Part shown: in pieces, positions 56,319 to 64,000 of the stretch
Layout: the number at the start of each line of letters is the position of its first letter
How positions within the stretch are numbered: the stretch's first letter is position 1
Assembly: GCA_015501055.1 (NCBI GenBank)
Contig: JADNYV010000001.1
Span: 806,001-870,000, forward strand
Reading direction: 5' to 3'
Length of the DNA: 64,000 nt
Origin: Mucidula mucida
Lineage: Eukaryota > Basidiomycota > Agaricomycetes > Agaricales > Physalacriaceae
The notes under the pieces: generated by a model
The model's database searches: none
Seen by the model: only the letters and a program-made list of their open reading frames with translations
Told to the model about the DNA's origin: nothing
Translations under genes and position numbers: made by a program

Positions 56319-59300
56319 ATGGCGGGGTACTATGGGACGGGTGAACTGCAGCCATACCAAGAGCAACTTGTGGGTGATTTGATTTGGAGTTGAATCGCAA
56401 CGGCTAAATAGTCACAGCAAGGGAGCCAAGCAACGTCGACGGCCTCTCCAGATGATTTGAAGGCATTCTATGAGGTTATGCACAGGAAGGATCTTGAACG
56501 AAAAAAAAGCACAAAGACACAGAGAAAGTCAACTATCTGGTCCCGAAAATCGGTTAAGCGATCTGCAGTTGGAGACCAGGCAACCTCGCCGACAGCCGGC
56601 CCTTCCTCCCAACCACAACGACCAACAGCAGCATCGCTCGACACTGCCAGAGACAACGCCGGCTACTCGCCAGCTGGTAGCGATGTCAGGGAGATGGAAA
56701 GACTGGAAGAGCAACGGGACATTGTCACGCCACTCTCCACGTCGCGCTCAATCATTCCAGAAGCGTTGAACGAGCTGCCTGCCTGGTACCCCAAGGACGA
56801 CTCTGCCTTCAGAATGCGCTACAATCTCCACAACCCAGTGGGCCCCCGCCGCTACTATAATCATCATCTCATTCCTCCATCCCACAAGAAACCGTCCTCC
56901 CGACCATCGTCTATCTTTTCTCCTTCGTTTCCACCCATGGCCACTTCCTCTCAAGACTCGGACGACCTTACACGTTTGCCAGGTCCCAGTCGGACCCCTT
57001 CAAACTCACCCCTTCCAACGCCCAGCTCGTCTCAGGTTCGTGTCGCGGATGTCGGGAAACCGCGTTCGCGCAAGACATCCCAGACCGCTCATGACGGCGT
57101 TGACCTTCTCGACGTATCTGATCCATGGGGTACAAACTGGCACCACCAGTCACCTTACGATGTCGGCCTCACAGGTGGTCCTGTCACCATCGATATTCAG
57201 GAGGTATTGTTCATTCACTCTTCGTTAGTGACGGCTACTCATTTTCTTTCGCGCAGAATGGACAACGCCCCCGACACGCGAGCATGACGACCCGTGAAAC
57301 GCGCCGACGCACAGTCACACCGTCACCACTCTCGCAGTCCACTTCGGCAGTGCATTTGAGTCCAAACCCTGATGGCGCCCGAATACCGCGGAAACTCAGC
57401 AAGCGCCGTACGTCGGCGCTAGGAATTTTTGGCAATGGTGATTCCAAAGAACGCAACGCATTCTCCGCGCCGTCCACTCCATTGGATGATACCGTGGTTA
57501 CAGACTCTAAGCATATTGATCTCATTCTGCCAAGCTCGGCGCCGCCAAGCTCTTTCAAGGCACCATCGGTTATGACCAAGAAGGAGCGTCGAGGCAGTGT
57601 GTTAGGACGGTTGGCGAAGAGATTCAGCATCCTCAAACGGCCTCATCATGATAAAAATGAGTCCGTGGGTGACGCGGCTATGGTGGTGCTGCGCTCTGAA
57701 TCTCCGGAAAAATCGCCACAAATGCGGGTACCTCCGCCATCCATAGAAACATCTTCTCCCGTGCCAGACGACCCACCATCCCCGACCCCGCCCACCCCAC
57801 AACCTGAGCTCATACTCGCATCGCGTGTTTCTATTTCTTCGCTTGAGCAGCCATTCTCAATCGGCAAGTTGACAATTGCCAACCCAGACGCGCCGGATTC
57901 AGACGCAAGTACCCCTCAACAGCGCCATATTCCTCTCCCCTCTATAGGGAACGCGACAACAGCGGAATCTTATGCATTACAGCACCCAGCATCTGTCTCC
58001 TCGTCGCACGCTTCACCTTTCCATGCCCCATCGGTCAATGCTCCTTCTATGGGTACTGTATCTCCGGTGCCGTCATCGTCTATGCAAGTGTTATCCGAGA
58101 CTATGAAACCGGAAGTGCGCGACAGACCTTCGCCTCCGCTCTCAGTTCCACATCGATCCTCGAGAGAAATCTCTCCTCCTAAGCCTGCGGAACCTTCTAA
58201 GCGCAGTTCTTCCGGATCCATAGCACCTCAGGCTAGTAAAGGATCTAGTCAGTCGAATAGTGCTGCATTTCCGACAACCGCACCAGCTCCAGCTAATGGA
58301 CATTCGCAGGAAAAGAGGAAGTCTCGGTCGCCTGAAAAGAAGCCTGTCCCTCCCATGGTGCCTCCGAAAGCTGCAGTCGTCGTACCCTTTCCTTCCACAG
58401 AGGCTATGACAGAGCCCGAACCTCACTATGTATCAGCAGTGATTTCGACGTACCCTCATGACGTTGTCGAGAGTTCACCTTTGTCTGCGGCCTCAATACT
58501 TGTCAATCCTCCCACCCCATATACTCCATCTGATCGCCCTATCCCCCCAAGCTCACCAGCGCCTACTCTACCCCCGAAGGAGTCGAAGCGCCCTCCGCGA
58601 GAGCCCTCCCCCAGTACCGTCAGCAAACAAACGGAAACCTTCAAGTTAGTTCGAAGTATGTCTGGAAGTGTCTATGCTTCTACTGAGACTATTATCGCTG
58701 CCGGGCAACAATGGGAAGTGGTCGAAGATAACAACGGAAAGGTTAAAGAGGCGTCAAGGTCTAAATCGAAGTCGAAGGAAAGTACTGGCAAGAAAGAGCA
58801 CCGGAAGGATAAGGAAAGGGCATCTGTGGCAGATGAACGCGAGTCCCGGAAACACAAGGACAAGGGAAGCAGAAGATCTGCTGATGTCCCGATGGCATCG
58901 ACGTCCACTTCCCAGCGTTCACAAAAGCGCGCCAGTAGCGTGGAAACTCAAAACAGCGGTGGTCAAGTTCCTGATTTTGCCGCTTCTCCCCGCTCTCACA
59001 AGCGAGAGGACAGCTCGGGTCGTAGGTCAGGCGATCGTCGGACGTCGACAGATGTTCCCGTCAATGTCAACAAGCCTCAACCACCGCCACCGCCACCTAC
59101 ACCCGGTGTATCCAACTCCCGCCCTTTGGAACGCAATCCCTCAGTGTCTGCTCGCCCTACCTCCGAGGTTCCCACGTCTGCGGACTTGAATGCGATGAGA
59201 GGCAAGGAGGCTTGGGAAATGGAGCGATTGTTCAAGGCTCAGAGTATGTATGGGATTGCTGCTGCCACGGCCATGGCGTCTGGATCCGCGCCTGCTCCCG

Positions 59301-59674
59301 TTGCTCCACCTCCCCCTGGTGCCGACACGAAACCTGCGCATGGCTCGAGCCATACGTCGTATACCGTTCAGAACGCATTCCAAAGTCATCCCGCATCTCA
59401 TGTCTATCCTTCCGTCCCGACGAACCAAGCTCATATGTCGACGCCACATTCCCAGTCTCTCCCTCAAAACCTAGACCGTTCTGCGAATGGCCCTCGTCCT
59501 TCGTTTACCAGTTCTCATTCCTCTCCTTCCGTCGCAGCTGATGTCTTTCTCCCTACACGAACTAATCCACTACCGGAACCGCCACGGGACTCTCCATATC
59601 AACCAGCTAATCTAGATTCATTACTGGACCCTGATTATTGGACCAAATACGCTGGTGTAACCACTGCACATTGA
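56319..59674 (+). CDS. Large Ser/Pro-rich disordered protein (1086 residues)
   Basis: Three exons: 56319-56369 (MAGYYGTGELQPYQEQL), 56412-57203 and 57257-59674. The first exon is placed by a 42-nt intron; without it exon 2 has no ATG. A block before the second intron, LDVSDPWGTNWHHQSPYDVG, resembles the HH.SP(Y/F)D core of Pal1-like cell-morphology proteins, but this is weak. A basic patch MTKKERRGSVLGRLAKRFSI and LKRPHHDKN may bind membrane or be phosphorylated. The rest is Ser/Pro/Thr-rich with SP and PxxP motifs, a Lys/Ser-rich SRSKSKSKESTGKKEHRKDK region and a proline run (QPPPPPPTP). It ends LDPDYWTKYAGVTTAH, a conserved-looking tail. Function unknown; a cortical scaffold is a guess. Confidence 0.75.
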
Positions 59675-60656
59675 ACATATATACCCTGCATTACAACAAC
59701 AGTTTCTGTAGATTTGTTTACTTCATACTCTGAGGGCTGTTTGTTCATTTCTTATTTATCGACCTGGACTAAATATCTGTATAACGTGTTCGTCTTATGA
59801 TCGGGACATCGTAATGCTTTTCAATAATGGTATCATTTGTTGCGCTTTCGACCACACTGGAGAGTTAGTAGCGAATGGCGTCCAGGTCGAAATGAATCAA
59901 CTTGGAGGGCGACAATCGAGTAAACACATGTAGTCGCTATCGTTAACAGGTAGATTCATTGCGAATGTACATCGTTGCCTAGAGGTTTGCAGAGAAGTTT
60001 CATCTTCTGAGCAAAAAAAGTCCCAACGAGAGTTTCAATCTCGCACGCAAAACCACCTCTTGTCATCCTTGGTCGAACCTAAGAAAGAGGAAAGTGATCC
60101 AGCACGCGCACCGACCACTGCAGACTATGTAGGCAATGGCGGACGCGGATGGATGGGGGTGCTTGGAGAAGGTGTTGACGCTTGCATTTTTGCTTTTGAT
60201 GCTGTGATCTTACAAATCGTCGTGTAACGTCACGCTTACAATTGAAAGCGCAATTTCTCTCGAACTCGTCTAAAGTTATCGCATATATAACTTGTGTGCA
60301 GACGGCTGTGCGGCATACTTCATGCAGCGCATCGTCAACGTTAGTTAATAGTACTCTGAGGAGAGTGTTGGGCTTTAGACAGGCAAGAGTATTGACGAAT
60401 GACGAGGAGTAGCCGATCGATTGTTCTTCGGCCAAAAGTAGGCCACAACCTTTCTGGCGGTCAAAATATATGCACGTAAAGTCTATATGCTGGGGAAGCC
60501 GATTGTGAACATGTTTGGGAGATGGGAAAGCAGCTCAAAAAGTCACAGGTGTGAGTTACACACAAAAAGGACGGTCCAGAAGACAGTTGGTATCAGAGCA
60601 TTACGAATATGGAGAGGTGAGATTCAAAATAATACAGATAGCACTAAGGAAATGGT
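59675..60656. other. Intergenic region, no gene recognised
   Basis: Nearly 1 kb between the disordered-protein gene and MGR2, which converge. The longest open frame (60079-60435, minus) is Cys-rich but has no recognised features or splice extensions. I see no tRNA, repeat or transposon remnant. Confidence 0.4.
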
Positions 60657-61229
60657 TTACTTCTGCGCGCGCTCTTGCTCCCATCGAGCTTTCATTAACC
60701 GCAGTCCTTCATTTCGCGATTGAATGTTCACTGGCATAGATGAAAGCAGCTGCAGCCGCGCGGCCTCCATGTGTGGTGGAATGGAATCATTGCGTATGAC
60801 CTGCGCGCGGTCAGTCACGTCGGATGAAGGCCGGAGCAACTTACCGCTCCAATGGAAAGGAAGAAGGCGAAAGAGGTCGCACTGGTCAACATGTATGTTG
60901 AAAGAGTGGAAAGAACGCCCCGAGGCCCGGCTCCATGTCTGCAAAGTACTGCAATGAGCGAGGTAGTGTGGACATGCTATAAGATTCTGACCGAAACACG
61001 CTCCATGAACCAAAGATGAAGCCAATGGTCAATCCAACACCGGCACCCATCATGGCACCCATTCTGTGCGATTAAACACATGTCCATATGAATACGCGAA
61101 GAGGAAGAGAAAGCGGTCGTACTTCACTGAAAAAAAGGAAATTTTCAGCAATTGTATAAAATAACCGGAATGGGACGTACTTTTATCCCATGCAGAGGCT
61201 TCCTGCTTGCGCCTTTGAAACTGGGACAT
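60657..61229 (-). CDS. MGR2: MGR2 / ROMO1 mitochondrial inner-membrane protein
   Basis: Mgr2/Romo1 is a small subunit of the TIM23 translocase. Exon 1 (61229-61181) is MSQFQRRKQEASAWDK plus one base. A 4-nt exon (61126-61123) supplies the middle of MK. Exon 3 from 61073 gives MGAMMGAGVGLTIGFIFGSW, the glycine-zipper helix, then SVFRHGAGPRGVLSTLSTYM and LTSATSFAFFLSIGAVIRND, the second helix. These blocks match the family (DKxKMG...GxxxGFxFGS, GPxG). The C-terminus (HMEAARLQLLSSMPVNIQSR to EQERAQK) extends well beyond the yeast protein and may be a fungal matrix tail. Without the microexon the frame fails; reading intron 2 through gives a truncated protein. Confidence 0.85.
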
Positions 61230-61326
61230 GGTTTCAAGACAAGACTGGCAACGAGCAATGGACCCAAAGTAAATAATGGGAGTCGAGTGCAAAGAGGTGT
61301 CACGCGCTGCTTTGCTGGCGACGATC

Positions 61327-62523
61327 ATGTCCACCGGCATTCCCACCTTTCCCAACGCACAGCAGGCTCAGATTAGTACGTGCTCAATGTTCCCAAAAAA
61401 CGAATATATCATGACCAACAGTGTAGTCCGTGCTCATCAACGGGATGTATATCATCTATCCGCCTTGCGGGACCAGACAGAAACAGTACTACGTTCATGG
61501 CTCGGTACGATGACTCTCCAAGACTGATGGGTTTCCTGAACACTACTCTTATAGGGACTCGTTGGCTTTCACGGCGAGACAAGGAAATAGATCTCCTCGT
61601 AAAATGTCTATATTTCGGGATGACTGTTGGACGCGGTAGGTCGTAAACACATGCATGCTACCTCGTTGCGCTTACATCCGTAAAGGAATGCAGACTCTAG
61701 GTGAAGAATACACCAACATATGGCAATATTCCGGCGCGTCTGGGCTCCTCCTTCCCGTTGGATGCGACTCAGTGTTGTTCTTCTTCCTACTCTACCTTCA
61801 TATCTCCTTGCCAGAGGCACTACTTGGATGTCTTCCCCTTCTGCACTCCTCAAACGCTTGCCTACGATCCTTGGAATCCTTGTCGAAATGAACCTTGCCT
61901 TTTCTACTTCTCCGGAACGTATTACCACCTGATAAAACGGTTCCTCGGCGTCAGATATGCAAGTCCTTTCTGTGTGCTCTCTAGAGTGTAACTCACGTCG
62001 TTCTAGCTTTCTTCAATACCGAGAATCCCAATGTTCGGCCGCCCTCTTATTCCTTATTGGGTGTTCTTCTCGCCGTACGTCTCGGTCATCGCCTAATAAC
62101 GTTCCTCCGCGAGAGATACCATCAAGAACAAACCTCTACAGGGAAAGGAAAGGAGGTAGCGGCGCATCCACCGTCGAGAGAAACTTTTCTCGATAACCGC
62201 CCTGTGACTTCACTAATCGGACCATTGGATGCGGACGATGCTGCCAAACCAGCAGAGGATGATACAGGGACTGCTTTGGACGTATCATCTATTCCTAACG
62301 CGCTGCGGGCGGGAAGAAATGCACACTGTGCTAGAAGAACGAACAGACAGCTGTGCCACGGAATGTGGCATCTATTCTGTTGGTCTTGTATTGTTGGTTG
62401 GGGTAGAGAAAAGGTACGTACTCTCCACTAGTCTGATCCATTCCTTAAGTCGAATAGGCGGAATGTCCACTTTGTCGTCAATCATTGACTCTGTCACACT
62501 TGCTACCCATCTACAACTTGTAA
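61327..62523 (+). CDS. PEX10: PEX10 RING peroxin with five single-base breaks
   Basis: Pex10 is a RING E3 subunit of the peroxisomal membrane, needed to recycle Pex5. Starts MSTGIPTFPNAQQAQI, then RAHQRDVYHLSALRDQTETV, LRSWLGTRWLSRRDKEIDLL and MQTLGEEYTNIWQYSG. In shifted frames follow RLSVVLLPTLPSYLLARG, ILGILVEMNLAF, GTYYHLIKRFLGVRYASPF and ENPNVRPPSYSLLGVLLAVR. The RING finger is readable only by restoring bases: CTLC, then ERTDSCATECG, then HLFCWSCIVGW, and, across the last intron, AECPLCRQSLTLSHLLPIYN. Each break is a lost base: about 61734, 61900-61903, 62317-62319, 62332 and 62369. The last three together restore the frame. Introns and flanks are normal. Either poorly polished sequence or a recent pseudogene. 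Confidence 0.8.
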
Positions 62524-62611
62524 CTGTAAATTTAGGTCTGTAAATATAAGTACAACGGAAGGATAGCACACGGGATTAATACATCGACACAAGACTCGAG
62601 TTAGTGCCTCG

Positions 62612-63162
62612 TTACACCACCTGTTGGATGAGTGTTATGTTGTCGCCTTTGAGCAGAATACGCCCTGTGAGAAACATTTTAGCATCGTAATCGAGACAAA
62701 GGGTATGGACAACGGACCGAGATCTCTTCGGGGTTTAACGTCTTTTACAAAAACTTCAGCTGCCTCGTCTATTACTAGATTCATGAATTCGTCGAAGCCC
62801 TGTAGAACGATCAGTCTGCGATTTCCTAACAACATTCAAAGACGAAGAACGGGCACCGCTTCTGAAGCGTCAGACTGATTCGTCGCTCTTGCGGGAGAGA
62901 CTGTCATCTTGGAAATGGAAGGAATAAGACGCACAATAATTCGACCCTCAATTCGCATCTCAGTATTATCGTATAGCCATATCACGACCTTGGATTTCTA
63001 TTAGGTGTCAGAATGAAGTTGACATGAGGCAGCGTGTTTGAAGCACCTGTTGTAGATTTTTGAAGATTACATTCTGAAGGGGAAAGAGTCAGTAAATGGG
63101 GCGATGCCAATGAACCGACTTACGATGGGCTGAACCATCACACGTTGTTGGCGGCCAGACAT
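62612..63162 (-). CDS. SME1: Small nuclear ribonucleoprotein SmE
   Basis: SmE is one of the seven Sm-ring proteins of U1, U2, U4 and U5 snRNPs. The ATG at 63160-63162 starts MSGRQQRVMVQPI. Four introns then connect NVIFKNLQQ, KSKVVIWLYDNTEMRIEGRI and the Sm1 end GFDEFMNLVIDEAAEVFVKD. The Sm2 motif GRILLKGDNITLIQQ is reached by an intron at about 62722-62669, and the protein ends QQVV. Total about 88 residues, the normal size for SmE. The third intron (143 nt) is longer than its neighbours. The whole fold is present without breaks. It is divergent from the dynein gene with 142 bp between starts. Confidence 0.93.
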
Positions 63163-63304
63163 TTTGGAGAGATGGGAGGCTGAACCGTAAAAATCAAGAT
63201 GAGATGGTCGTGGTTGGAGGCAAACTCAACTCACGTGGCAAACAACTAGGCAACACACCCTTCCACCACCCACCATCAGTGGACGCGTCAACCGCCGCCA
63301 CGCC

Positions 63305-64000
63305 ATGGAGGTCAGTGTTCTCGGCAGTGCTCTCCCACAAATTACTCATGTCCAGCAGATTTTCGCTCCAGGCAATTCCTCGACGGCGGCAGCCGTCACT
63401 TTCATCACATTCGTACAGGACCTCAAGAAGAAGACAAAGACATGGGGACCCATGATAGAGCTCTGCGCCAACGGAGAGAAGACCTTAGAGCGCTTTCGAT
63501 ACCAATTTCCAGAGGACTGGCTGTACAGCGACCAGTTGAGAGGCGAATGGAGCGCATACAACGAGATTTTGAAGCGAAAGAACGACTCCATCCAGGAGCA
63601 GCTTGGTGAGTGCCTCGCGGCTTTCCTCATCTTGCGCATTCTCACTGGTGTATTTTATTATAGCTGGCCTGCAGCTGAAGATTGTTGCCGAAGACAAGAT
63701 CACGGAGAATAAGATCAACGACGTCCTCGCCGAATGGGAACAGACACGCCCCGTACAGGGGAACATGCGCGCTGACACCGCCATGAATGTTATCAACGTC
63801 TTTGAGGGCAAGCTCAACCGCGTCCAAGCCGACTACGACCTCCTTTGTCGGGCAAAGGAGGCACTTGACCTCGAACTTGTCCGACATACGCGTCTCGAGC
63901 CTGTTTTCGAGGAGCTTCGCGACCTCAAGGCAGTTTGGACTGCTCTTTCGGGTATATGGAGCCAAATATCAGAGTTGCGCGACATGGTTTGGGCCACGGT
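63305..64000 (+). CDS. Cytoplasmic dynein heavy chain beginning at the linker (partial)
   Basis: Exon 1 (63305-63605) and exon 2 (63664 to the window end) code AAAVTFITFVQDLKKKTKTW, LERFRYQFPEDWLYSDQLRG, EWSAYNEILKRKNDSIQEQL, GLQLKIVAEDKITENKINDV, then VFEGKLNRVQADYDLLCRAK and VWTALSGIWSQISELRD. These align, from my knowledge of the family, with animal cytoplasmic dynein heavy chain just N-terminal to and within the linker, around residue 1,130 onward of about 4,600. The tail of roughly 1,100 residues that dimerises and binds intermediate chains should lie upstream, but SmE starts 142 bp away on the other strand. 63311-63355 could be an intron (GTCAGT...CCAG), which would not change this. The gene continues beyond the window. 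Confidence 0.85.

Noticed and set aside
56200..56400. Minus-strand open frame of 66 codons
   Set aside because: It overlaps the first exon of the disordered-protein gene, which is needed to supply that gene's ATG and joins perfectly by a 42-nt intron. The minus frame has no supporting signature.
60079..60435. Minus-strand open frame of 118 codons
   Set aside because: No recognisable motif and no splice-supported extension. Length alone is not enough in this sequence.
1..64000. tRNA genes, rRNA, CRISPR arrays, transposons and terminal repeats
   Set aside because: I looked for B-box-like GGTTCGA blocks, direct repeat arrays, transposase or reverse-transcriptase motifs and found none I could support by eye.

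Overview
The window looks like nuclear DNA from a filamentous basidiomycete, most likely an Agaricomycete. Genes are packed at roughly one per 1.7 kb on both strands. Almost all are split by many short introns of about 45-60 nt with GT...AG ends. The gene set is eukaryotic and fungal: Mediator, APC/C, 26S proteasome, SSU processome, spliceosomal Sm core, dynein, peroxins and mitochondrial proteins. It also holds families expanded in mushrooms, such as DUF6534-like seven-helix proteins, F-box-like/LRR proteins and PLC-like GPI-anchored phosphodiesterases. I found no rRNA, tRNA, CRISPR array or intact transposon.

Layout, left to right. Positions 1-6.4 kb: the 3' end of UTP11, a secreted PLC-like phosphodiesterase, a DUF6534 membrane protein and an AYR1-like SDR. 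6.5-16.2 kb: an acidic orphan gene divergent from SLD2, an F-box-like protein, RPN5 and mitoribosomal mS23/RSM25. 16.5-23 kb is a metabolic block: ribokinase, HpcH/HpaI aldolase, a 5' relic of a sugar transporter and a 4CL-like acyl-CoA ligase. 23.3-29.5 kb: MED7, a BCL7-domain protein, a metallothionein, a poorly resolved membrane-protein gene and a second SDR. 29.6-45.5 kb: APC5, RRB1, a disordered protein, an amidase, an Lnt-like nitrilase-fold membrane enzyme, another disordered protein, NOP6-like RRM protein and SED5. 45.7-59.7 kb: GPD1, an ankyrin/CCCH protein, ADE5,7, a PHO84-type phosphate transporter and a 1086-residue Ser/Pro-rich protein. 60.6-64 kb: MGR2/ROMO1, PEX10, SmE and the start of a dynein heavy chain.

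The genes do not form one pathway. Most are housekeeping genes arranged in divergent or convergent pairs, several with less than 160 bp between start codons (SLD2/orphan, RRB1/orphan, MGR2/PEX10, SmE/dynein).

Most notable: (1) a dynein heavy chain ORF that begins at the linker region, with no room upstream for the roughly 1,100-residue tail; (2) a 4-nt microexon needed to keep MGR2 in frame; (3) two well-placed GC-AG introns; (4) at least twelve single-base indels, eleven of them losses, in six otherwise good genes, clustered in PEX10 and ribokinase. The indels look more like residual sequencing error than decay, but need checking. All exon structures here were read by eye.
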